A DNA stretch of 64,000 bases from Pristionchus mayeri. Taxonomy: Eukaryota > Nematoda > Chromadorea > Rhabditida > Neodiplogasteridae. The stretch is from assembly GCA_036245805.1 (NCBI GenBank), contig BTRK01000003.1, positions 17,028,464-17,092,463 of the forward strand. The letters run 5' to 3'. Below are positions 1 to 9,000 of this stretch, piece by piece. How positions within the stretch are numbered: the stretch's first letter is position 1; the number at the start of each line of letters is the position of its first letter. A model generated the notes under the pieces. The model did no database searches and had not been told where the DNA came from. It saw only the letters and a list, made by a program, of their open reading frames with translations. The position numbers and the translations under genes are program-made.

Positions 1-115
1 CTCGTGTTTCTCGTATGATTGGCTTTCTGATCGATTGTATTGAAATCAGGGGTTGGATGTAGTGAGTTGGGATGGGCATGTGGTTGCTCATTTTGGTGAA
101 GAGTGTGCCGAGCTA

Positions 116-1406
116 CAGGGTGTCCAAAAAGTATTGTTACACGGATAAAACCATGTATCTTTCTTTAAAAGCAACATAGACAACTCAAACGGGGCACAGT
201 ATTTATCAGTGACCATATGAACATAACAATGCACGATCACTCGATCTGGCCTCCATTGGCCGCGATGACCTCTCTGAGACGACGAGGGACCGAGTCGATG
301 ACGGCCCGCAGGTAAGGGACGTCGATCTTCTCCCATGCCTTGAGAAGGGCTGCCTTGAGGGAATCGCGGTTCTTGTGGCGAGTAGAGCAGGCCTCCTTCT
401 CCAACACTGACCAAATGCTGAAGTCCAGAGGGTTGAGATCGGGGGAGTTCGAGGGCCATTCCTCACTCGAGATGAAGTCGGGCAGATGGGCGCGACACCA
501 TGCCTGCGTCACTTTTGCCGAGTGAGCAGGCGCTGAATCCTGTTGGAAGGTCCAGCGAGCCCCTTTGAAGTGGGAGCGGGACCAGGGGAGAAGGGCCTTC
601 TGGAGAATTGCCCTGGTGTAGTACTCCTTGTTGATCTTGACCCCGGGATCCACGAACACGAGAGGAGTCTTGCCCGTCGAGCACACACCAGCCCAAACCA
701 TCAGTGCCTGGGGGTGGGCAATGCGAGAGATGGTTCTACCTCTGGCGTCAGCTTGCTGAGGAGACTTGGCGATGATCCTGGTGTTCTGACTGTTGTAGAC
801 CTCCTCGACTGAGAACAGCTTCTCGTCAGAGTAAACGGTAGTCAAGTGCTCCCCACGATCGGCCCGCTGAAGGAGCAGCTTGCATCTCTCCAGGCGCTTC
901 TGCTTGTGGACATCAGTGAGGCCATGGCCCTTTCTCATCTTGTAGGGGTAGGACTTGAGAAGAGAATGAACGATGGCACACACGGATCCTTTGGAGATCT
1001 TGAGATCCTTAGCCATCTTCCTGATGGATCGTTTGGCATTGCGATTCACTCTCTTCTCCACGATTCTCCTGTTCTTCTGAGTGAGAGCGGTCTTGGTTCT
1101 TCCTGATCTTGGACGGTCCTTCGCAGTGCCCAACTGCTTGAAACGGGAGATGGTGCGATAGACTGTCATTCGGGAAATACGAAGCTTCCTCCTGATGGAA
1201 TCTGGGGGGTCGCCGAGGGTCCAAAGGTTGATAATAGTTTGACGATAGCGATTTGGACGAACCATGACTATGGGAAACTAATTAGTAGGTTCCCTCAACG
1301 CACCGAAGGGTGGGCTCAAACGTGTTATTACAGGTTTTGACAACTCGACCTACATGTTAAAAAAATTCGCGTTTCAAAAGTGTAACAATACTTTTTGGAC
1401 ACCCTG
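116..1406 (-). mobile_element. maT-type Tc1/mariner transposon, complete
   Basis: A 1291-bp element has inverted ends CAGGGTGTCCAAAAAGTATT at 116 and the matching complement ending at 1406. It is flanked by TA at 114-115 and 1407-1408, the expected target duplication. The ends match over about 27 bp. It contains one uninterrupted transposase gene on the minus strand. Matching termini, an intact frame and a clean target site indicate a recent insertion, possibly still active. It landed inside another coding frame. Confidence 0.93.
237..1265 (-). CDS. Tc1/mariner-superfamily transposase, DD37D (maT-like)
   Basis: A 342-aa DDE transposase that would cut and paste the surrounding element. The N-terminus (about residues 1-120) has two helix-turn-helix segments, including the SRMTVYRTISRFKQLG region. 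The catalytic triad is D in VYSDEK, D in FQQDSAPAH, and D in SPDLNPLDF, with 37 residues between the second and third. That spacing is typical of the maT clade found in nematodes and insects, as opposed to DD34D mariner or DD34E Tc1. Length is normal for the family. The frame has no stops or shifts and all three acidic residues are present, so function is plausible. The ATG lies about 140 bp inside the element end. Confidence 0.92.
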   Translation of the reverse strand: MVRPNRYRQTIINLWTLGDPPDSIRRKLRISRMTVYRTISRFKQLGTAKDRPRSGRTKTALTQKNRRIVEKRVNRNAKRSIRKMAKDLKISKGSVCAIVHSLLKSYPYKMRKGHGLTDVHKQKRLERCKLLLQRADRGEHLTTVYSDEKLFSVEEVYNSQNTRIIAKSPQQADARGRTISRIAHPQALMVWAGVCSTGKTPLVFVDPGVKINKEYYTRAILQKALLPWSRSHFKGARWTFQQDSAPAHSAKVTQAWCRAHLPDFISSEEWPSNSPDLNPLDFSIWSVLEKEACSTRHKNRDSLKAALLKAWEKIDVPYLRAVIDSVPRRLREVIAANGGQIE

Positions 1407-1652
1407 TAGAGGTGACTGACTTTATGCTAATTTATCTATCAAAGAGCGGAAATGTCATTGTGGATGGAAGTGTTGTGTACCGGAACAAGAGCAATATCCC
1501 CTTTATTCCGAGAAGACATCCTACCCCCTTGCATAATCTTGCTCGTACTCCTCATTCCGTGTTCTCTGCTGTGTCTGTTTAAAGAGTCAATGTTCGAAAA
1601 AGTGTTCCCCAGATCGAATCATTCTTCACATTTGCCGTGATAAAGAGTGGTC

Positions 1653-2258
1653 ATGTTCAAAATTGGTGATAATACCAATAAATCAATTCCGCAAGAAATT
1701 GACTACTTCACAGTCCCAATTACATCGGTCGGCATTGAGAATAGCAGGGTGGTAGAGGTATCGAGCAGTAATAGCGTGCAGACGGTGCCATACGAATTCC
1801 GCATCAATAATACGAAAAATTGTATCGATCTCCAACGTAGTTACTTGCTTGTTAGGTGCTCAATTTGTGATGAGAACGGGAAAAAGATCACAGATCCTAA
1901 CGTAGATGACTACGCACCCATTAACCTGTTTGGTCAAACAATGTTCCGTCAGGTTCAGATTTTCATCTCGGGAATTCAAGTGTTTGACAGTGGAGTGCTC
2001 TACCCATACCGTGCGTACATTCAGTCCGTCTTCTCAAACACGCCAGATTTCAAGCGAACACAACTTGCAATGGCTGGTTTTACTGAAGAGACTGATCTGA
2101 CCAACGCTCAAGATCCCGGGTATAAGTTGCGCTGTGACTGGGCAGACCACAGTGGGAGCATGGAGTTTATCGCACCAATCAGTGCAGATCTTTTTCAACA
2201 ACCACGAGCCCTAATTCCCTATATTGATTTCCGTCTAGTACTCCATCCGCACGAATAA
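1653..2258 (+). pseudogene. Maverick/Polinton major capsid protein, N-terminal fragment
   Basis: About 200 aa resembling the first jelly-roll of the double-jelly-roll major capsid protein of Maverick/Polinton elements, the F54H12.2-type proteins of nematodes. Supporting features are the N-terminal beta-rich region, the APINLFGQTMF segment followed by a YPYRAY motif near residue 120, and a following segment rich in FKRTQL/GFTEET. Family members are usually about three times longer. Here the frame ends where an unrelated repeat begins (about 2253; the same repeat is at 15892), so the protein is truncated by rearrangement. The longer frame would start at a GTG (1647); I take the ATG at 1653. No other Maverick genes (polymerase, integrase, ATPase) are recognisable nearby. 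Confidence 0.68.
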
Positions 2259-2637
2259 GCAACGTGCCAAAGGAGCTTGAACAACATCGCATCGATGCGT
2301 CTCTCTACGACGCACGCGCCGCTAACTCAAAAAAAAGTTGACGGCGCGAATCCGACGCTTCGCGCTGGGAGTAGTTAGTAACACGCATCGCCTGGTTGAA
2401 TTCTGAGAGATCTCTGCACTTTGTATACCGGTGACTGTTTCCATTGCTTTATCACACAGCGTGTCAAAGCGATGGTTTCCTTTGTTTGCCGCGGCGCTCG
2501 GTCGATTTTGAAACATAACATTTTGGCTGAAATCAATGAATAAAATGTGAACCAAGATAGGTGAAAAATATATCATAGCTCAGCTAGAAAAAGTAAATAT
2601 ACATTTCTAATGCAATAGAGCTCCCAGGATTGTAACC
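2253..2637. repeat. Dispersed repeat, second copy at 15892-16281
   Basis: About 385 bp repeated in the same orientation at 15892-16281, starting at CGAATAAGCAACGTGCC and ending at CCCAGGATTGTAACC. The two copies look identical where I compared them. It forms the breakpoint that cuts the Maverick capsid frame on its left and abuts the inverted cassette block on its right. An 84-codon open frame on the minus strand (2322-2576) is present in both copies but has no recognisable features, so I do not call it a gene. Confidence 0.8.
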
Positions 2638-3731
2638 GATTAGTAATCAGTTAGTTTTAATCTTTGTGCTCATGACATATCGATAACATTCAACCAGAAA
2701 ATTGAGATATTTACCATGACAAGGGAAGCGATGTTCGCTCTACTGAGAAGATGAAAACAATCCACCACTCCCAATAGTCTCTTTCCATCACCAAGATAAT
2801 GGAAGTACAAATTGAAAAAGGAGAATTGCAAGTGTATTCCGGCCAATTTTTATCGGATTTGTACGTGCAGTAAACAATATTCGATCGAAAAGGGTGAAAT
2901 AAAATGGTGAAATTCAGTAAGTGATCGTCCACAAAACGGCGGTGGACTTTGAACGTATACGTTTTTGCCATCAAACTTTTTTATCCTGCGTCAAAATGAA
3001 ACTGCACAATTCAAAGGCAACATGGTAAGCCAATTAATGTTCAGTGATAAATCGAATTTTGATTCTGGGAGCTATTTTTCAACGTGGATAAGCAGACAGC
3101 GTAAGCGATGCATGTGGATATGCCCGATCGTTATCTGCCTCCCGAATGAGATCCCGAATGGCCTGAAACCAACTTTGATTACTTGTCGATAGATAATTTC
3201 CTTACCACCATATCTCTTTACTCTTACTCTCACTGCTGGTTCTGCAAAAATAATTCATTATTGTCGTAATCATAAATGTTTCGACTATCTTTAAACCTAC
3301 CCTGCTCGCCATTTACGATGCTCCCACTGAATCGTTCTCCTGGAAATATCGTTGTCAATCTGATTGCGGTAAATGAGGAGATACCTTGGGCAACATTGAG
3401 GAAGGCCAGAAAGACGAATAGCATAAAGAAGATTCCAACGCCAATTTTCATCGTTGTTTTGTGGACGATCATTTACTGATAAATTTCACCATTTTATATC
3501 CTACTTTTCGAATATTGTTTACTGCACGCACAAATCCGACAAAAAATGGCCGGAATACACTTGCAATTATCCTTTTTCAATTTGTACTTCCATTATCTTG
3601 GTGATGGAAAGAGACTATTGGGAGTGGTGGATTGTTTTCATCTTCTCAGTAGAGCGAACATCGCTTCCGTTGTCATGGTAAATATCTCAATTTTCTGGTT
3701 GAATGTTATCGATATGTCATGAGCACAAAGA
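2637..3731 (-). mobile_element. Palindromic cassette carrying a secreted-peptide gene, copy 1
   Basis: About 1.1 kb whose two ends are inverted repeats of each other: roughly 2650-2960 against 3475-3720, both containing the GAGCGAACATCGCTTCC and TGGTAAATATCTCAATTTTC blocks. Between them sits the small peptide gene, here on the minus strand. The whole unit recurs as the reverse complement at 14743-15838, and in diverged or interrupted form at 4247-5347 and about 10841-12335. The structure is that of a foldback element with a cargo gene. No transposase is present, so any mobility would depend on an enzyme supplied elsewhere. Confidence 0.7.
3131..3451 (-). CDS. Small secreted peptide precursor, copy 1
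   Basis: Three-exon gene predicted from splice signals: exon 1 3451-3301, exon 2 3241-3206, exon 3 3162-3131. The product is about 72 aa. A 23-residue signal peptide begins MKIGVGIFFMLFVFLAFL, followed by an acidic/neutral spacer and then RVRVKRYGGHSGSHSGGR at the C-terminus. The KR pair (also RVKR, furin-like) predicts release of a Gly/Ser/His-rich 12-mer. The first 80 codons are also open without splicing, but GT and TTTTTGCAG borders with matching phase occur in all copies, so I prefer the spliced model. A further 45-bp in-frame intron is possible in exon 1. I know no named family; the layout resembles nematode neuropeptide-like or antimicrobial peptide precursors (inference). Confidence 0.55.
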
Positions 3732-4246
3732 TTATTGATTTATTATGGTGGGCGTCCAAAAACCAAAGGAAATTGAACAACATTTCCATCGATGCGAATT
3801 TGTTCGTACGAAGTTGTTTGAAATACAAAAAGCAAACACTAAAATTCTTCAAAAAAACAGCTTCAGTGAACGAAATTGAAGCAACGATCACTAATCCACA
3901 GTGCTTGTCTACACGTTAAGACCAGTTGAAGTGTAGTGAAGCTTGTTCGTATAATTAGTCAATTATGAGTGTTTATTGGATCACCATAGCTGAAGTTTTT
4001 GTGCCCGGTGAAGGTAAAGTGAGCAGTAAAGAGATGGCATCTATTGTTCATAGAATCCACGAGACTAATCTCAGTGACTTCCACGTCTATGGATTGCTGT
4101 TTATGGACAAGGTAAGTAATGGATCTCTAAAAAAGTGTTCACTTGAGCCAAGAATGCAACGCAGGCAAAATCTACAATCCATTGCAGACATTGTTTCTAG
4201 AAAGCTTTTCTCATGGATTACCAGAATTCGTAATCAGTCAGTTGTA
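3732..4246. repeat. Repeat segment W, left copy
   Basis: About 515 bp shared in reverse complement with 12330-12842 and, in part, with the 0.9 kb units at 5348-6363 and 12843-14742. It contains open frames of 66 and 102 codons on the plus strand. The second ends in a good donor (GACAAGGTAAGT), so an exon is possible. Neither frame has domain features, and in the 0.9 kb units the second is split by about 285 bp of extra sequence. I treat it as repeat DNA of unknown origin. Confidence 0.5.
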
Positions 4247-5347
4247 ATCTATGTGCTCAAGACATATCGATGACATTCAAACAGCAAATTGAGATATTTA
4301 TCATGACAACGCAAGCGATGTTCGCTCTACTGAGAAGATGAAAACAATCCACCACTCCCAATAATCTCTTTTCATCGCCAAGATAATGGAATTAAAAATT
4401 GAAAAAGGAGAATTGCAAGTGTATTGCGGCCATTTTTTAACGGATTTGTACGTGCAGTAAACAATATTCGAGTGAAAAGGGGGATATAAAATGGTGAAAT
4501 TTATCAGTAAATGATCTTCCACAAAACAACGATGAAAATTGGCGTTGGAATCTTCTTTATGCTATTCGTCTTTCTGGCCTTCCTCAATGTTGCCCAAGGT
4601 ATCTCCTCATTTACCGCAATCAGATTGACAAATGTATTTCCAGGAGAACGATACAGTGGGAACATCGTCAACGGCGAGCAGGGTATGTTTAAAGATAGAC
4701 GAAGCATACATGATTACGACAATCATGAATTATTTTTGCAGAACCAGCAGTGAGAGTAAGAGTAAAAAGATATGGGGGTAAGTAAATTATCTATCGACAA
4801 GTAATCAAAGTTGGTTTCAGGCCATTCGGGATCTCATTCGGGAGGCAGATAACAATCGGGAATATCCACATACATCGCTTACGCTGCCTGCTGATCCACG
4901 TTGAAAAGTAGCTTCCAGAATCAATATTCGATTGTTTGCTGAATATTATTTGTGCTTACCATGTTGCCTTTGAATTGTGCAGTTTCATTTTGACGCAGGA
5001 TAAAGAAATTTGATGGCAAAAAGGTATACGTTCAAAGTCCACCGTTGTTTTGTGGATGATCACTTACCGATAATAGTCACTATTTATATCCCCCTTTTCT
5101 ATCGAATATTGTTTACTGCGCGTGCAAATCCAATAACACAAATGGCCGAGATACACTTGCAATTCTTATGTTTTAATTTGCACATTCCATATTTATGGTG
5201 ATGAAAAGAGAGGGGTGAGGAGGATTGTTTTCATCTTCTCAGTAGAGCGAACAACGAACTTTTTGCAATGTGATCTTGCGTTATCATGGGTAAATATCTC
5301 AATTTTCTGGTTGAATGTTATCGATATGTCATGAGCACACAGATTAA
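4247..5347 (+). mobile_element. Palindromic cassette carrying a secreted-peptide gene, copy 2 (diverged)
   Basis: Same structure as the unit at 2637-3731 in opposite orientation: inverted ends about 4255-4510 and 5010-5345 around a plus-strand peptide gene. It is the most diverged of the four copies in both ends and gene, so it is likely the oldest. The right end continues into the 0.9 kb repeat. Confidence 0.62.
4532..4852 (+). CDS. Small secreted peptide precursor, copy 2
   Basis: Paralogue of the gene at 3131-3451, with the same three-exon plan: exon 1 from 4532 ending at CAGG before GTATGT, exon 2 beginning after TTTTT GCAG with AACCAGCAG, exon 3 ending at TAA 4850-4852. The signal peptide is unchanged. 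The mature part differs by a few residues in the spacer, and the exon-2/3 product still ends in KRYGGHSGSHSGGR. Retention of splice sites, signal peptide and the C-terminal peptide despite divergence elsewhere is the best evidence that this is a real gene and not a chance open frame. Confidence 0.55.
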
Positions 5348-6363
5348 AACTGACTGATTACGAATCGTTGTAATCCACGAGAGAAAAGCTTTCTAGAAAC
5401 AATGTCTGCGATATCCAAGCGAATAAGCAACATGTTGTCAAACGAACTTGTGAAACTATCTACGATTCATTGATTTATTATGGTGGGCGTCCAAAAACCA
5501 AAGGAAATTGAACAACATTTCCATCGATGCGAATTTGTTCGTACGAAGTTGTTTGAAATACAAAAAGCAAACACTAAAATTCTTCAAAAACACAGCTTCA
5601 GTGAACGAAATTGAAGCAACGATCACTAATCCACGGTGCTTGTCTACACGTTAAGACCAGTTGAAGTGTAGTGAAGCTTGTTCGTATAATTAGCCAATTA
5701 TGAGTGCTTATTGGATCACCATATCTGAAGTTGTGGTGCCCGTTGAAGGTAAAGTGAGCAGTACGTTCACCAATGAGAATGTCACAATTTAGGTCTCGTC
5801 GGGATGGTTCTCAGTGTTATGTTGATTGTTCTGCTCATACATTCTGAAATCAGCAGCAGTGCAACTCTCTACTTCTATCCGTGTACAATCTCGTCGGTTC
5901 TCTCTTTCTATACGGTATATACGGTATTCTATACTATACGGTATTCTATACGGTATACGGTATAGAATATACCGCCTTCTGGACCTCCATATATGTTAAT
6001 GTAATGTTTTTTGGTGATTTCATTACCCGCGGAGGAGTCTCAAAATGAGATGGCATCTATTGTTCATAGATTTCACGAGACTAATCTCAGTGACCTCCAC
6101 GTCTATGGATTGATGTTTATTGTTTTGAGGATTGTTTTCATCTTCTCAGTAGAGCGAACAACGAACTTTTTGCAATGTGATCTTGCGTTATCATGGGTAA
6201 ATATCTCAATTTTCTGGTTGAATGTTATCGATATGTCATGAGCACACAGATTAAAACTGACTGATTACGAATCGGTGTAATCCACGAGAGAAAAGCTTTC
6301 TAGAAACAATGTCTGCGATATCCAAGCGAATAAGCAACGTGTTGTCAAACGAACTTGTGAAAC
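5348..6363. repeat. 0.9 kb repeat unit V, left arm
   Basis: One full and one partial unit of the sequence that is present twice in tandem, inverted, at 12946-13848 and 13849-14751. Compared with segment W it has about 285 bp of extra DNA (about 5763-6046). That insert includes a run built from TATACGG/CTATACCGT motifs at 5908-5974 that can fold on itself. Homology to the right arm stops at about 6363, where the next block begins. I see no gene. Confidence 0.7.
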
Positions 6364-7290
6364 TACAACCTGCGCAACCTGCGGACCTCGAAGCACTGCC
6401 CGCGCACTCGCATCTGCCGCCAGTCATCTACGCTCCTCCCCTTTCTCTTCTTCATTCTCGTCCATATCCATCTTCTCTCCCTCTTTCTTCTTCCCCTTGT
6501 CTCCCAGCAGACCATCTTCATCGATCTGCTCGATCGGGAGCACGGGCTCGTTGGGTTCTCTCTCGAGCAGTTGTTGCTCATTCATGTCCGCCATTGTACC
6601 TGCGATTAACAATTGCTTATCAATACTTTCTTGTCCGTATATTCGACACTACTTGGCCCCCATAAACAGTATACGCCTTCCGGGTCGCTCAGAGTTACTC
6701 CCTTCTTCCACCCAAGCTCTCAATAAATCGATTTCGTCAAGCTGAACCAACCGTTTGCGATCGGCTGATCCTCTTGGACTTGAGAGAAGCGTGTTTCCCG
6801 AAGCTCTTCTGAGTGAACCATCCTCGCGCCTGCTTGATACCCGGCGACCCGAGCTGCAGAAAAATAATTGACGATAGCCTTCGGCGGACCCAACGCAATT
6901 ACAATTCAGGTCTCGGATCTAGCCGCCACACACAGTAGCAACACGCCGGTAGGAAATAACGAAGCACGGCACACAGCGGGTGCTCCGACGGACAGATCAC
7001 ACAGCAGTCCGATTTGAACAAGACGGCACAAGAAATAAAGACAGAGTCAAGATAAATCTACGGCTCCAAACCGTTTCAATATTCAAGACGATGCAATTAA
7101 TTAATCGAAAGATTTATATAAAAACAAAGGCAAAAAACAACAATCAATTTACGGGAAAAACAAGCAAGAAGAGGCAACCGCCTAAAATATTTCGAAAACA
7201 AAGAATATACTAGTACGGCCTACTAGACAGTAAATTAAGTATGTGTACTGCTAATACGAGCGGAACGATTAAATCCGAAACACTGTAGTG
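6364..7290 (-). mobile_element. Possible LTR-retroelement 5' fragment
   Basis: GC-richer sequence unlike its surroundings. Read on the minus strand it has a long leader (7290 to about 6600), then an ATG-initiated acidic frame (6594-6424) that runs to the repeat junction. A leader plus a truncated first gene would fit the 5' end of an LTR element. I could not identify a convincing LTR pair, primer-binding site or gag motif, so a fragment of a host gene is equally possible. Confidence 0.25.
6424..6594 (-). CDS. Acidic low-complexity protein fragment, function unknown
   Basis: 57 codons beginning MADMNEQQLLEREPNEPVLP and continuing into a Glu/Asp/Lys-rich tail (DMDENEEEKGEE). The first ATG of the frame is at 6612, but MADM at 6594 has the more usual start context. 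No domain is recognisable. The frame stops close to the junction with the 0.9 kb repeat, so it is probably truncated. It could be the start of a retroelement gag or of an intrinsically disordered host protein. Confidence 0.3.
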   Translation of the reverse strand: MADMNEQQLLEREPNEPVLPIEQIDEDGLLGDKGKKKEGEKMDMDENEEEKGEERR

Positions 7291-7767
7291 GTTATTGAAA
7301 ACCATTATATAAATTGAGATTATTGCTTAATAAAATTCACAGATAATCGATGATTAAGAGGGGATCCGTCTCCTCTTCAAAAGAATCAGTAGCCTGATAA
7401 TACATAATATCTGAAAGGGCATCCAACGGGCATCTCAATGATGTATAAAAGACTATGTATGGAAACGTGTCCCTTGAAAACGAGATGATTGAAAATTGTT
7501 GACATTTTTATGACATTTTTCAATTTCATCAAATAACATTTTTCCCGTCACCCACATTTAAGTTTATAAGGATAGGCGGATATAATTTGTTGGAAGCATT
7601 TTATGGTAGATCAAATTATATGCCGGAAATGCGACAAAACTTATGCATCAACCTAATACCTAAGATTCATACATTGATTATGGTGTGCGCCTAAAAATCA
7701 AAGGATCTCGAAGAAATATATAAATTACTCGCAAGATGGTAGTTTAATTTTTTTCATAATGTTACAT
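7291..7767. other. AT-rich spacer with a lone mariner-type end
   Basis: No gene visible. At about 7623-7655 the sequence TTATGCATCAACCTAATAC is one end of a mariner-type MITE (complement TTAGGTTGATGCATAA; a similar start lies at 39063). I see no matching left end, so it is a truncated relic. Just beyond it, 7676-7722 resembles part of segment W (ATTATGGTGTGCGCCTAAAAATC). Confidence 0.4.
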
Positions 7768-9000
7768 TATATCACAGGTATCACGAGTCAGTGGAGGTGT
7801 GTGGGAACAATTTCCAACTTTTATTTTTTGTTTGCCTTCATATTATAGTGGTAGCATATTCTAGGTCCAACTTCTTGAAAAATCTAGGTCGCAGGTCCCA
7901 GAGCCGTCATTTAGGAATTTTCCGGTTTTACAACCGGCCCTACTGTATTTCAGCTTCCAGATGTGCTACAGAGTTGGCAGTTGGCTCAAAATGAGCGGAA
8001 AAATATTTTGAACAACTTTTATGTTGAAAGTGAAACCATTGGACTTCAATTTCAGATAATATGCACGAAAATATGAAATTACGAGTACAATTAAAATCAT
8101 AGCATCTCGGTGAGTAGCAAACACAGTGAATTTTATTGAAGATTATGGAAGATTAACTCCATACGCATATATAAAAAAATAGTAATCTAGCCAAAATATC
8201 ATTATGTTGTTTTTGGATCAACGCGATTCATCAAGTTCGAGCATGTAAATCAAGGGCATGGAACCGACTGGAGGGCCAATAATAGCAGAATGTACTCAAG
8301 TCAGTCGCCACTGTTGATTACAATTGGAGTTCAATCCCGCAGCTGGGTAAATCCTGAGCTCACGAACATGGAAAATTAGGAGGGTTGAAAATCGAATTTT
8401 TTAAAGTGAGTAATTTGCGTGCACTTTCAACGTCATCTAGCTTCTTTGATCAAGAAATATGAGGAAATGATTGAACTGATCGAATGGAATGCTAAATCTG
8501 CGAAATGAGAATTTTTCAAAATTTGACACATCATTTTTTCGACATTCGGAGCTATACTGCTTAAAGGGTCCACCCTAAAACTGCCGATTACTATTTTTTT
8601 CTATATGCGTATGGAGTTAATCTTCCATAATCTTCAATAAAATTCACTGTGTTTGCTAATCACCGAGATGCTATGATTTTAATTGTACTCGTAATTTCAT
8701 ATTTTCGTTCATATTATCTGAAATTGTAGTTCAACGGTTTCACTTTCAACATAAAAGTTGTTCAAAATAATTTCAGCCCACTGCCAACTCTGTAGCACAT
8801 CTGGAAGCTGAACAGTAGGGCCGGTTGTAAAACCGGAAAATTCCTAAATGACGGCTCTGGGAACTCTGGCCTATTTTTTTCAAGAAGTTGGACCTAGTTT
8901 ATGCTACCACTATAATATGAAGGCAAACGAAAAATAAAAGTTGGAAATTGTTCCCGAGGGGTGGTTTTTTCCTCCACTGACTCGTGATACCCGTGATATA
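7768..9000. mobile_element. Foldback element with ~415-bp inverted arms
   Basis: The arms at about 7768-8185 and 8583-9000 are near-perfect inverted repeats, ending TATATCACAGGTATCACGAG on the left and its complement on the right. They surround about 400 bp of unique AT-rich DNA. No coding frame is evident. Lone copies of the end motif TATCACGAGTCA occur at about 18786 and 22889, so the family is dispersed. A mariner abuts the right end at a TA. Confidence 0.85.

Larger units (their letters stand above)
44..1582 (+). pseudogene. Unidentified reading frame split by a Tc1/mariner insertion
   Basis: An open frame runs from 44 to the TA at 114-115. It resumes in the same frame at 1409 and stops at TAA 1580-1582, if the element at 116-1406 and one copy of the TA are removed. 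The frame is closed upstream by TGA at 41-43, so the 5' end is missing or lies across an intron. The product has no family signature I recognise. It ends about 70 bp before the Maverick capsid gene on the same strand, so it may be another Maverick gene; that is inference from position. Insertion of the transposon inactivates it. Confidence 0.4.

Noticed and set aside
1452..1640. 62-codon frame with a hydrophobic stretch upstream of the capsid fragment
   Set aside because: The overlapping frame 1409-1582 continues across the transposon and is the better candidate.
2322..2576. 84-codon open frame on the minus strand, identical at 15964-16218
   Set aside because: Identity is explained by the duplicated repeat; no signal peptide, domain or splice signals.
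3719..3919. 66-codon frame beginning MSTKIIDLLWWASKNQRK and its several copies
   Set aside because: Part of repeat segment W. Open on both strands, no domain, and the copies do not share an ATG.
6309..6665. 118-codon plus-strand frame rich in Pro/Ser/Leu
   Set aside because: Starts inside the 0.9 kb repeat and runs antisense over the acidic frame; looks like a shadow of GC-rich DNA.
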